From Thermoplasmata archaeon (GTDB taxonomy: Archaea; Thermoplasmatota; Thermoplasmata; RBG-16-68-12), in the NCBI GenBank assembly GCA_013329855.1, contig DUJI01000072.1:1-8187 (forward strand): a stretch of DNA of 8,187 bases, given 5' to 3'. Numbering within the stretch: the first letter of the stretch is position 1; each line of letters opens with the position of its first letter. The translations under genes were made by a program, and so were the position numbers. The notes below the pieces were generated by a model, which was given only the letters and a program-made list of their open reading frames with translations, ran no database searches and was not told the DNA's origin. Below are positions 1 through 5,955 of this stretch, in pieces.

Positions 1-819
1 GTCCTTGGCCGTGGAGCCCGCCTCCGAGATGCGGTAGATCGCCTCGCGGATCTGCGTCTCCCGATGCTGCCGGGTGATGTCCATCGTGGAACCGACCATG
101 CGGACCGGTTTCCCGTTCTCGTCGCGGATCACGTAGCCCCGGTCCAGGACGGTCGCGTACGTGCCGTTCTTCTTCTGCCAGCGGTACTCCGCGCTCCAGA
201 AGCGCTCCCCCTTCGTGATCGCATCATGAAGGCCCCTCACCACGCGCTCCCGGTCCTCGGGATGGATGTGCTGTTCCCACCACGTCCCCGCGGGTTCCAT
301 GTCCTCCGCGGAGTACCCGAACACGGTGCGGAGGTTCTCGTTCCGCCAGATGCTGTCCGTCTCCAGGTCCCAGTCCCACGCCATGTCGCTCGTCGCGCGG
401 CCCAGGAGCTGGAAGCGGTCCTCGCTACGACGGAGGGCGTCCTCGGCCTTCTTGCGCTCCGTGAAGTCCACGGCCACCCCGATCACGCCGGTGACGGTGC
501 CTTCGGGCGAGCGGAGCGGCTCCAGGTGCACGTCGAACCACCGGCCGAGCCACTCGAACTCGTAGCGGGCGGGCTCCCCCGCCAGCGCCCGGCGGTGATG
601 GGCCACGGGGGACGACTCGTCCCCGTCGCCGGGGAAGAAGTCGGCCACGCTCCGCCCGGCGAAGGTTCGCGCGTCCAGGTGCAGGGCGCCCAGCGCCGCC
701 CCCAGGCCCCAGGTGAACCTGAGGTCCGTGTCCGTGGTCCACATGACCATGGGGAGCCGGGCGGCGGCCAGCCGGAACCGGAAGTCGCTTTCCTCGAGGG
801 GAGACAGGTCGGACGACAT
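1..819 (-). CDS. PAS-PAS sensor protein, N-terminal part (C-terminus beyond the window)
   Basis: This is the first 273 residues of a multi-domain signal sensor; the frame is open to the left edge, so the output domain is not visible. The first PAS-like domain covers about residues 15-124 and ends in the PAC-type sequence GVAVDFTERKKAEDALRRSE. The second covers about residues 133-251. It has the PAS_3 pattern of WDWDLETDSIW, a HPEDRERV helix, EYRWQKKNGTY and the closing strand VRMVGSTMDITR. The last residues (REAIYRISEAGSTAKD) resemble the start of a GAF domain, and a GAF and/or histidine kinase module would normally follow. No transmembrane segment is present in the visible part, so it is probably a cytosolic ligand or redox sensor. 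The ATG at 819 is the only in-frame ATG near the start and lacks a strong Shine-Dalgarno sequence. It lies 118 bases downstream of the KaiC-like gene on the same strand and has its own TATA-like box. The ligand and output are unknown. Confidence 0.88.
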   Translation of the reverse strand, partial: MSSDLSPLEESDFRFRLAAARLPMVMWTTDTDLRFTWGLGAALGALHLDARTFAGRSVADFFPGDGDESSPVAHHRRALAGEPARYEFEWLGRWFDVHLEPLRSPEGTVTGVIGVAVDFTERKKAEDALRRSEDRFQLLGRATSDMAWDWDLETDSIWRNENLRTVFGYSAEDMEPAGTWWEQHIHPEDRERVVRGLHDAITKGERFWSAEYRWQKKNGTYATVLDRGYVIRDENGKPVRMVGSTMDITRQHRETQIREAIYRISEAGSTAKD

Positions 820-890
820 GAGGTCGAGCTTCCCGAGCCATGCGGCCCGGCGCGAGCTGCGGCGGGAGCGCGGTCGAAACCTGTGGGCTA

Positions 891-900
891 GGTATAAAGG
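891..900 (-). promoter_or_regulatory. TATA-like box for the PAS sensor gene
   Basis: On the minus strand this reads CCTTTATACC, an AT-rich island in GC-rich DNA. It lies between the end of the KaiC-like gene and the PAS gene. Initiation 25-30 bases downstream would fall near 868, giving a leader of about 50 bases before the ATG at 819. If used, it separates the PAS gene from the KaiC-like gene transcriptionally. Confidence 0.5.
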
Positions 901-937
901 GCTTCTGTCTCGTTCTCTTGGGAGAGAAGCTTCCCGT

Positions 938-1654
938 TCATCCCGGGCCGGAGACGGCCCGGGCGACCTCCAACCCGCCGTCGTCGTACGTGAGGGCGTA
1001 GTAGCCCGTCTCGTGCCGCGTGGCCCGGAGCTTCACGACCCGGACCCGCCGTTGCACGTACAGGTCCGAGGCGGCGTGCATCTCCAGCTGCACGATTCCG
1101 TCGGCCAGGTAGGCCTCCTCGGGCTGGCGCGATCCGGGCGGGTCCAGCGGCTGTTCGGAGATCAGGAGGGTGAGCGGACCGAGGTCCCGCAGCCACTCGA
1201 AGAGGAAGTACAGCTCGGAGCGTCGGTCCTGCATCTTGGCCATGGTCTCGAGGACCTCGAGGGAATCCACGACCAGGCACGACAGCGTGTCCTGCTTCAT
1301 CACGTTGTTGCAGTACATCTTGAAGAGTTCGAGCCAGGTCCCGCGGCCCTGGAGGTAGTTCAGGTTCTTGCGGATGTTCCCCATGTCCAGGAGGACGAGG
1401 TTTTCCCAGGCCTTCGCATCGGCCATGCCCATGGACGCCATGTGCTCCAGGAGCAGGTCCTTGCTCTGCTCCAGGGTGAAGTACGCGCCCTTCTTCCCCT
1501 CCCGGAGGGCGTTCTGGTAGAGGATGGAGAAGGCGAGGGAGGACTTCATCGTCCCCGGGGCGCCGGACACGAGGACGACGTAGCCCTCGGGGAATCCGCC
1601 GCCGATCGCCTCGTCGAAGCCTCGGATGTGCGTCTTGATCCGGTTCCGGTCCAT
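938..1654 (-). CDS. KaiC-family (RecA-like) ATPase, single domain
   Basis: This 238-residue protein has one KaiC/RadA-like P-loop ATPase domain. It opens with the family pattern GFDEAIGGGFPEG at about residues 12-24, followed by a Walker A loop GAPGTMKSS at 31-39. TLEQ at 60-63 occupies the place of the catalytic acidic residues, and the Walker B strand LSCLVVDSLE ends in D130. Circadian KaiC has two such domains. Single-domain archaeal homologues are common and are thought to act in signalling or in regulating partner proteins, but their substrates are mostly unknown. The ATG at 1654 is chosen over one at 1729 because the KaiC-like homology starts right after it and GAGGG sits six bases upstream. 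The extra 25 residues would be poorly structured. The next gene downstream encodes a PAS sensor, and such pairings suggest a sensory ATPase switch, which is inference. Confidence 0.9.
   Translation of the reverse strand: MDRNRIKTHIRGFDEAIGGGFPEGYVVLVSGAPGTMKSSLAFSILYQNALREGKKGAYFTLEQSKDLLLEHMASMGMADAKAWENLVLLDMGNIRKNLNYLQGRGTWLELFKMYCNNVMKQDTLSCLVVDSLEVLETMAKMQDRRSELYFLFEWLRDLGPLTLLISEQPLDPPGSRQPEEAYLADGIVQLEMHAASDLYVQRRVRVVKLRATRHETGYYALTYDDGGLEVARAVSGPG
942..963. other. Perfect 9-bp GC hairpin at the end of the KaiC-like gene
   Basis: CCCGGGCCG and CGGCCCGGG pair perfectly around a GAGA loop. The hairpin overlaps the last codons of the KaiC-like gene and stops two bases short of its TGA. 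No T-rich tract follows on the minus strand, so it does not resemble a typical archaeal terminator. It could slow transcription or protect the 3' end, or be a by-product of GC-rich codons. Confidence 0.35.
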
Positions 1655-1730
1655 GGGTCGCCCTCGGGATGCGAAGGCATAGGCCGACGGCAACAAAGAC
1701 TTACCGGGGAGCGGCGAGTCACCGCGCAAC

Positions 1731-1740
1731 CTTCAAATAG
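1731..1740 (+). promoter_or_regulatory. TATA-like box for the membrane protein-pth2-DUF99 operon
   Basis: The sequence CTTCAAATAG is the AT-rich island in the 109-base divergent gap. Its centre is about 28 bases upstream of the GTG at 1764, the spacing expected if transcription begins at or next to the start codon (leaderless or nearly so). Read on the minus strand, the same island could also contribute to transcription of the KaiC-like gene. Confidence 0.45.
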
Positions 1741-1763
1741 ACTCCGGAGGCTCGCGAGGTGCC

Positions 1764-2396
1764 GTGGCCGACGCCGTCGTCGACGCATTGCTCGGCGTCC
1801 TCGGGCTCCTGCGCGTGGTCGCCGCCCTGGTCCTCGTCTTCGTCCTGCCCGGCCTCCTCCTCGTGAACGTCCTGTATCCGCGGCGCGGGGAGCTCGACCG
1901 GGAGTACGACGCCCTGTACCGCCTCACCCTGGGCATCGTCCTGTCCATCGCGGTCACCGTGCTCTGGGGCTTCTTCCTCAACTCCCTCGGCGTCCAGCCG
2001 GGCGGGGTCACGGGCTACGTCCAGGCGCCGGAGATCGCGGAAGGGCTCATCGGCCTCAGCGTCCTCTTCTTCGTCCTCGGCTGGTGGCGGGGCGCGTACC
2101 CCTGGATGGCCCGCGTGCATCCGTCCCTGGCCCGCGTGCCCAAGGCGGGGCCGGAGTCCCTCCTCACGGACGAGGAGAAGGACCACCGGGTCCGGATGAA
2201 GCTGGAGGAGCTCGCGGAATCCCGCGAACGCCTGCGGCGGACGATCAAGGATTACGAGCGGCGGATGCAGCTCCAGTCCTCCGACGCGCGCTCCCACTAC
2301 GAGGCGAGGCGGGACGCGGCCCGCGCGGAGCTCCGGCGCGTGGAGACGGAGCTCCGGAAGCTGGAGGAGGAACGGGCCACGGAGCTGTACGGATGA
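1764..2396 (+). CDS. DUF1616-like membrane protein with coiled-coil C-terminus
   Basis: This 210-residue protein has three predicted membrane helices, at about residues 16-38, 52-76 and 92-109. A charged, cytosolic-looking tail rich in E, R, K and A (about 137-207) is likely a coiled coil. The segment with LPGLLLVNVLYPRRGELD followed by LYRLTLGIVLSIAV resembles the start of DUF1616 archaeal membrane proteins. In that family an LPG turn and an [F/Y]PRRGELD motif precede a second helix. The rest of DUF1616 is absent, so this may be a short relative. The start is GTG, with GAGGT just upstream and a TATA-like box at leaderless distance. The 3' end overlaps pth2 by four bases (ATGA), so the two are probably translationally coupled. 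No function is established; the tail may anchor a cytosolic partner at the membrane, which is inference. Confidence 0.75.
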   Translation: MADAVVDALLGVLGLLRVVAALVLVFVLPGLLLVNVLYPRRGELDREYDALYRLTLGIVLSIAVTVLWGFFLNSLGVQPGGVTGYVQAPEIAEGLIGLSVLFFVLGWWRGAYPWMARVHPSLARVPKAGPESLLTDEEKDHRVRMKLEELAESRERLRRTIKDYERRMQLQSSDARSHYEARRDAARAELRRVETELRKLEEERATELYG

Positions 2397-2758
2397 CGGC
2401 CGGCATGAGGCACAAGCTCGTCGTGGCGGTCCGGTCCGACCTCGAGCTGTCCCGGGGCAAGCTCGCCGTGCAGGTCGCGCACGCCGCGGTCATGGCCGCG
2501 CTGGACGCCAAGGCGAGACACCGCAAGGCCTTCGCCGACTGGTACGACGAGGGGCAGAAGAAGGTCGTCGTGAAGGCCGAGGACCTTCAGGAGCTCCGCC
2601 TGCTCCAGAACAAGGCCCGCTCCCTCGGCCTGACCACCGCGCTCGTGGAGGACGCGGGCCTGACCGAGCTGCCGCCCGGGACGGTCACCTGCCTCGCGGT
2701 GGGCCCGGGCCCCAACGAGATCGTGGACCAGGTCACGGGCCATCTCAAGCTCGTGTGA
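2393..2758 (+). CDS. pth2: Peptidyl-tRNA hydrolase, archaeal/eukaryotic type (Pth2)
   Basis: Pth2 cleaves the ester bond of peptidyl-tRNAs that drop off ribosomes, freeing the tRNA for reuse; it acts in the cytosol. The 121-residue length is normal for the family. The N-terminus carries the family pattern KLVVAVRSDLELSRGKLAVQ followed by VAHAAV. The C-terminal half has the expected LVEDAGLTELPPGTVTCLAV and GPGPNEIVDQVTGHLKL. The ATG at 2393 overlaps the TGA of the membrane-protein gene and has GGAG eight bases upstream. A second in-frame ATG at 2405 would give 117 residues and cannot be excluded. DUF99 begins three bases after its stop, so the three genes almost certainly share a transcript. 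Pelota, which produces peptidyl-tRNA-bearing subunits by splitting stalled ribosomes, is encoded about 1 kb away. Confidence 0.95.
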   Translation: MTAGMRHKLVVAVRSDLELSRGKLAVQVAHAAVMAALDAKARHRKAFADWYDEGQKKVVVKAEDLQELRLLQNKARSLGLTTALVEDAGLTELPPGTVTCLAVGPGPNEIVDQVTGHLKLV

Positions 2759-2761
2759 CGT

Positions 2762-3334
2762 ATGAAGCCCAAGTCCCGGTTCCTCGGGGTCGACGATGGG
2801 CCCTTCCACTTCGGGGACGACGAGGTGCCCCTTGTCGGCGTCGCGGTCCAGGCGCCCGCGTACATCGAGGCGATCCTCATGGCCCGCGCCCACGTGGACG
2901 GGCGGGATGCCACGGAGCGGATCCTGGGCATGGTTCGCGGCTCGAGGTACCGGGAGGGGCTGCGGATGATCCTCCTGAACGGGATCGCCGTGGGCGGGTT
3001 CAACGTGATCGATGTGGACGCGCTCGTTCGCGAGCTCGGCGTGCCCGTGGTCACGGTCACACGACGGCCGCCCGACCTGGACGCCATCCGCGCCGCGCTG
3101 CGGCGGAAGTTCGACGACTGGGAGGAGCGGTGGGACCTGATCCGCGTCCACCCGATCGAGGAGATCACGACGCATCACACGCCGCTCCAGGTCACGTACG
3201 TCGGGGCGACGCGGTCGGAGGTCGTGGAAGCCCTCGCCCGGACCACGGTTCGCGGGGCCGTCCCGGAGCCCCTCCGCGTGGCCCACCTGATCGCGGCGGC
3301 CACCGTGAAGGGCGAGTCCCATGGACGGGCGTGA
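2762..3334 (+). CDS. DUF99 / UPF0215 family protein
   Basis: This 190-residue protein matches the archaeal DUF99 (UPF0215) family. Its landmarks are FLGVDDGPFHFG at the N-terminus, VDGRDATERILGMV, and the central ILLNGIAVGGFNVIDVDALV. They continue with PVVTVTRRPPDLDAIRAAL, DWEERWDLI and the C-terminal PEPLRVAHLIAAA. The family has been compared structurally to endonuclease V, which suggests nucleic acid binding or cleavage, but no activity is established that I know of. The conserved acidic residues of VDDGPF and NVIDVD would be candidate metal ligands in that fold. Its start lies three bases after the pth2 stop with no clear Shine-Dalgarno sequence, pointing to coupled translation. Association with an RNA-processing hydrolase fits a nucleic-acid-related role, which is inference. 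Confidence 0.92.
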   Translation: MKPKSRFLGVDDGPFHFGDDEVPLVGVAVQAPAYIEAILMARAHVDGRDATERILGMVRGSRYREGLRMILLNGIAVGGFNVIDVDALVRELGVPVVTVTRRPPDLDAIRAALRRKFDDWEERWDLIRVHPIEEITTHHTPLQVTYVGATRSEVVEALARTTVRGAVPEPLRVAHLIAAATVKGESHGRA

Positions 3335-3383
3335 CGCGGACGCGCGGGCGGGACGCCAGGTTTCGCGGAGCGGCCCACGGACA

Positions 3384-3393
3384 GGTTTATGGG
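3384..3393 (+). promoter_or_regulatory. TATA-like box for the VOC-family gene
   Basis: GGTTTATGGG lies in the 82-base gap after the DUF99 gene. Its centre is about 28 bases upstream of the ATG at 3417, consistent with a leaderless transcript. It supports 3417 over the earlier in-frame ATG at 3321, which overlaps the DUF99 gene and lies upstream of this box. Confidence 0.55.
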
Positions 3394-3416
3394 CCGGGCG
3401 CGGGGTGGTGGGGAGC

Positions 3417-3776
3417 ATGGAGAAGCGGGTGCGGGTGGGATCCATCGTGGTCGACTGCAAGGATGTGCCGAGGATGATGGCGTTCTGGCAGGAGGCCCTC
3501 GGCTACGTTCCGCGGAGGCCGCTGTCGCCCGGGGACGACTTCATGGTCCTCCGGGATCCGACCGGGAAGGGGCCCAACGTCTCCATCGACGGGATGGAAC
3601 CCCTGCGGGGCCGGATCCATCTCGACCTCTACACGGAGGACCCGGAAGGAGAGGTGGAGCGGCTGGTCCGCCTCGGCGCCGCGGTCTTCCATCCGCGCGA
3701 ACCGGGAGAGGACTTCGTCGTCCTCGAGGACCCGGAGGGCAACCTCTTCTGCGTCGTCGATACCCGCGTAGGGTGA
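3417..3776 (+). CDS. VOC superfamily (glyoxalase/bleomycin resistance-like) protein
   Basis: This 119-residue protein has one vicinal-oxygen-chelate fold, built from two beta-alpha-beta-beta-beta repeats. Visible family features are SIVVDCKDVPRMMAFWQEAL at about 9-28, FMVLRDPTGKGPNVSI at 42-57, GRIHLDLYTEDPEGEVERLV at 65-84, and FVVLEDPEGNLFCVVD at the end. This is closest to the Glyoxalase_6-type group, whose substrates are mostly unknown. H68 and E107 stand where VOC metal ligands usually lie, but the first strand has no His, Gln or Glu in the usual first-ligand position. A metal-free binding role or altered chemistry is therefore possible. It appears transcribed alone from its own TATA-like box and is convergent with Pelota. 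Glyoxalase I activity should not be assumed. Confidence 0.88.
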   Translation: MEKRVRVGSIVVDCKDVPRMMAFWQEALGYVPRRPLSPGDDFMVLRDPTGKGPNVSIDGMEPLRGRIHLDLYTEDPEGEVERLVRLGAAVFHPREPGEDFVVLEDPEGNLFCVVDTRVG

Positions 3777-3855
3777 GGCGCCGTCCCGCGACGGGGCCTG
3801 GCCTCCTCCGAACGTCGGCCCCCGCACCGGGCCTCGAGCGAGCCGGCGGCGGGGT
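3777..3855. other. Convergent gap between the VOC gene and Pelota
   Basis: These 79 bases separate two genes that end facing each other. The only structure seen is a short inverted repeat at 3781-3794 (CCGTC, loop CCGC, GACGG). No T tract is present on either strand, so I do not call a terminator. Confidence 0.3.
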
Positions 3856-4890
3856 TCACCGAATGGGGAAGCGCAGGAGGGCCGCGATCCCGCCCAGTCC
3901 CTCGAGCTTCGCGCCCGCCTCGTGGTGGGAGCTCACGAGGACCACGTTCCCGCGCGCCTCCTCCGCCCGGTGCATCATCCGTTCGATCTCCAGGTCGCGG
4001 ACGACGGAGTCGCTGACCAGGAGCGTCTCCACGGCGCCCGCCTCGATTGCGGCGTCGACCTCCTTCCGGCCGTACGCGCAGGGACGGTTGGTCGCGATGG
4101 CCTCGAGGACCTTCTCCACGAGCTGCGTCTCGTGCGCCACGCGGCTGTCCGCGAACAGCTTGGAGCCCATCCCGGACCGCAAGGCCTCCTGGATCCCCCG
4201 CATCCCGGGCTGCGACGTGCCCTGGCTGTGGACCCGCGCGGCCAGCGAGGGCTCGCGGCCCTGGAGGAAGGCGAGGAAGGACTCCCGCGTGAAGCCCGGC
4301 CCGACGAGCACGAGGGCCTCGCCCAGGGGCGACGTCTTCAGCTTGCCCAGGATGTCCTCGAAGTACGCGGTCTCCGCGTCCCCCGTGTCGAACATCTTCC
4401 CGTGGCCCGGGGCGTGGATCGTTGCGAGCTCCTGGACGCCGTACTGCCGGAGCTGGGCCACGAGGGCCTCCTCGTCGTCCAGGCTGAGGAAGGTGACCAG
4501 GGGTTTCTGCGTGGCGGCCACCGCCTCGTCGATCCGTCGGAGCTCGTGCCGCTTCCAGGTCTTGAGGATCGACAGGACGTCGTCCACGGAGACGTTGAGC
4601 GTGTGGTGCCGCCCGAGGTCCTGGGGCGCGTCCACGATGACGCCGCTGATCCGGAGGCGGTCCGTGAAGGCCTGGAACTCCGTCTTCTCCACGCGCAGGG
4701 TGAGGGTCACGCGGACCTTCTCCGCCTTCTCGGGGCGGATCTTGTCCGTCTTGGACTCCTCGCGGCGGTACGTGGACGCCCGGACGAGGTCGCCCGGCTG
4801 GACGAGGTTGCTCAGGTGCCACAGGTCGTCCGCGTTCTCGACCCGGAGCTTGATCTCCCCGGTCCGTGGGTCGCGATGGAGGACGCGCAT
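3856..4890 (-). CDS. pelA: Pelota (archaeal Dom34 homologue), mRNA surveillance protein
   Basis: Pelota enters the A site of stalled ribosomes and, with ABCE1 and the aEF1A GTPase, splits them; it is an eRF1 paralogue without the GGQ peptide-release motif. The 344-residue length is typical. The N-terminal Sm-like domain (about 1-125) begins MRVLHRDPRTGEIKLRVEN and includes LWHLSNLVQPGD. The central domain holds the family motif LVGPGFTRESFL. The eRF1_3-like C-terminal domain carries TLLVSDSVVRD and ends with SSHHEAGAKLEGLGGIAALL, a Pelota hallmark. No GGQ is present. The ATG at 4890 is preferred over one at 4959. The family begins MRVL, and an AT-rich box lies about 28 bases upstream of 4890 but inside the longer version. 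It is divergently oriented to an orphan gene pair, with a palindrome between their promoters. Confidence 0.96.
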   Translation of the reverse strand: MRVLHRDPRTGEIKLRVENADDLWHLSNLVQPGDLVRASTYRREESKTDKIRPEKAEKVRVTLTLRVEKTEFQAFTDRLRISGVIVDAPQDLGRHHTLNVSVDDVLSILKTWKRHELRRIDEAVAATQKPLVTFLSLDDEEALVAQLRQYGVQELATIHAPGHGKMFDTGDAETAYFEDILGKLKTSPLGEALVLVGPGFTRESFLAFLQGREPSLAARVHSQGTSQPGMRGIQEALRSGMGSKLFADSRVAHETQLVEKVLEAIATNRPCAYGRKEVDAAIEAGAVETLLVSDSVVRDLEIERMMHRAEEARGNVVLVSSHHEAGAKLEGLGGIAALLRFPIR

Positions 4891-4913
4891 GGACGCCGGA
4901 AGAAGGGGGCGGA

Positions 4914-4921
4914 CCTTATTT
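4914..4921 (-). promoter_or_regulatory. TATA-like box for Pelota
   Basis: The minus strand reads AAATAAGG, centred about 28 bases upstream of the Pelota ATG at 4890. This predicts a leaderless mRNA and supports the shorter start. Confidence 0.5.
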
Positions 4922-4963
4922 GTCGCTATCGACCGGGCGGCGGAGAGAGGCAGGGTCATCCAG

Positions 4964-4985
4964 TCCCGTTAACATGTTAACGGGA
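4964..4985. repeat. 22-bp perfect palindrome, left copy (core GTTAACATGTTAAC)
   Basis: The sequence is exactly its own reverse complement over 22 bases: arms TCCC and GGGA around the core GTTAACATGTTAAC. The core is also two GTTAAC units separated by AT. It lies in the divergent region between Pelota and the orphan gene at 5075, about 50 bases from the Pelota TATA box and about 65 from the box of the orphan gene. A dimeric transcription regulator operator is the simplest explanation. A second copy of the core occurs at 5951-5964. Confidence 0.8.
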
Positions 4986-5045
4986 CCTCGGCAGAGTGCG
5001 GGCCACCCACGCCTGGGGTACTTTCACCCATCTGGAGGAAACAGC

Positions 5046-5053
5046 TATTATAT
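5046..5053 (+). promoter_or_regulatory. TATA box for the orphan gene pair
   Basis: TATTATAT, the most AT-rich octamer in the window, is preceded by a purine-rich stretch (GGAGGAAACAG) that could serve as a BRE. Its centre is about 25 bases upstream of the ATG at 5075, consistent with a leaderless or near-leaderless transcript. The nearby palindrome at 4964-4985 could control it. Confidence 0.65.
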
Positions 5054-5074
5054 GGCTGTGCATATGCATTATCC

Positions 5075-5458
5075 ATGGCCGACGCGTCCGCTCCCGAGCC
5101 CACCGTCCTCCTCTCCTACGACGTCGCTGGCGAAGCCCGCTCCCTGGCCGTCCGCGTGTGCCACCTGGTCTTCGGGCGGGCCGACGGCCGCGACATGTCG
5201 CCCCCGCCGTACATCCGCCGACCGGGGGTGGTCTGGGTGGGCCAATCCGTCCTCTTGCTCCCCGCGCCCCTCGCGAACGAGCTGGCCACAAAGCTCCGCG
5301 GGCTCGGAGTCCGGGTGGCCACGGCCTCGGTCCGGATGGGTCCGGGCGAGCAGGGCGCGTTCCGGCGGGGAACGCCTCGCCGTCGAGGCGCGGGAGGAGC
5401 CCGGCCGGGAGAACCGCCGCAAGCTTCTTGCCTCGGCACCTCCATGGAACGGCCGTGA
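5075..5458 (+). CDS. Unrecognised protein, first gene of the palindrome-bracketed pair; probable 3' frameshift
   Basis: I do not recognise this 127-residue protein. Residues 9-88 look like a genuine compact domain with strands VLLSYDV and VVWVGQSVLLLP, a helix around ANELATKLRGLG and a final strand VRVATASVRM. The alternation is loosely reminiscent of a ferredoxin-like fold, which is weak. No signal peptide or membrane helix is visible. From about residue 97 the product turns into a G/P/R-rich tail with poor third-position GC. Over the same bases the +1-shifted frame encodes a normal-looking E/R/A/L-rich stretch (ERLAVEAREEPGRENRRKLL). A four-G run at 5367-5370 is the natural site for a one-base error or mutation. 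Against a simple frameshift, the listed TGA overlaps the next gene's GTG as GTGA, a normal coupled junction, while the shifted frame has no stop before 5963. The start at 5075 is set by the TATA box. Confidence 0.62.
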   Translation: MADASAPEPTVLLSYDVAGEARSLAVRVCHLVFGRADGRDMSPPPYIRRPGVVWVGQSVLLLPAPLANELATKLRGLGVRVATASVRMGPGEQGAFRRGTPRRRGAGGARPGEPPQASCLGTSMERP

Positions 5459-5955
5459 GGGATCGCTACCTGTTCTCGGCGGACCGCAAGGCGAGCGAGT
5501 ACCGACGCCTGCTCGAGATCACGCCGGGCCACGCGCGGCTGCTGACCCCGTCCAAGGCGGCGGGCCAGGTGCGATGGTTCGTCTCGATCGCGCTCGCCCT
5601 GGCCTACGTCGCCATCTGGTCCTGGCTTTTCTGGTTCGTCGTAGTTGGCCTGTCGCTCGCGGGGGTCGCCCCCGTCGCGGCCTGGGTCCTCTTCGGCGCG
5701 TTCTCCGTGCTCTGGTTTGTAGGAGGCTTCCTCCTGTTCCTCTGGTGGGACCGGCGGAGCCTCCCCCTCCTCGCGGACGCGCCGGGGCACTCCTTGGAGT
5801 TGGTGCTGCTCGGAGCTCGCTCCTTCGGCACGTTTCAAGACGTCCGTGCGCGGACCCCCTGGGGGGAGGAAATCCACCTCGTCGTCGACGCGCGCGAGCC
5901 GCGGTTCTGGGAGGCCGTGCGGCTCCTCGAGGGGAGGGCCGCGAGTTCCGGTTAA
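5455..5955 (+). CDS. Unrecognised two-helix membrane protein, second gene of the pair
   Basis: This 166-residue protein starts with GTG, overlapping the previous stop by four bases (GTGA). The N-terminal 38 residues are polar (RDRYLFSADRKASEYRRLLE). Two strong membrane helices follow, at about 40-68 and 74-98, rich in W, F, V and L and separated by a short turn (LSLAGVAPV). A soluble C-terminal region of about 65 residues includes ELVLLGARSFGTFQDV and TPWGEEIHLVVDAREPRFW, which looks like a small beta-rich domain. Both termini are likely cytosolic. No family is recognised. Its TAA lies inside the right palindrome (5950-5965). Co-transcription with the 5075 gene is very likely, and the pair may act as a soluble partner plus membrane component, which is inference. 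Confidence 0.78.
   Translation: MRDRYLFSADRKASEYRRLLEITPGHARLLTPSKAAGQVRWFVSIALALAYVAIWSWLFWFVVVGLSLAGVAPVAAWVLFGAFSVLWFVGGFLLFLWWDRRSLPLLADAPGHSLELVLLGARSFGTFQDVRARTPWGEEIHLVVDAREPRFWEAVRLLEGRAASSG

Noticed and set aside
713..2393. Long plus-strand open frame leading into pth2
   Set aside because: It runs antisense through the KaiC-like gene and out of frame through the membrane-protein gene. Only the part from 2393 is the real Pth2.
3321..3416. Upstream ATG extending the VOC protein by 32 residues
   Set aside because: It overlaps the DUF99 gene, precedes the TATA-like box, and adds residues with no fold similarity.
5036..5048. AGGAAACAGCTAT, identical to part of the E. coli lacZ leader used in cloning vectors
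   Set aside because: The match is only 13 bases, and the sequence diverges on both sides. The surroundings read as a natural archaeal BRE/TATA region, so chance is more likely than vector contamination.
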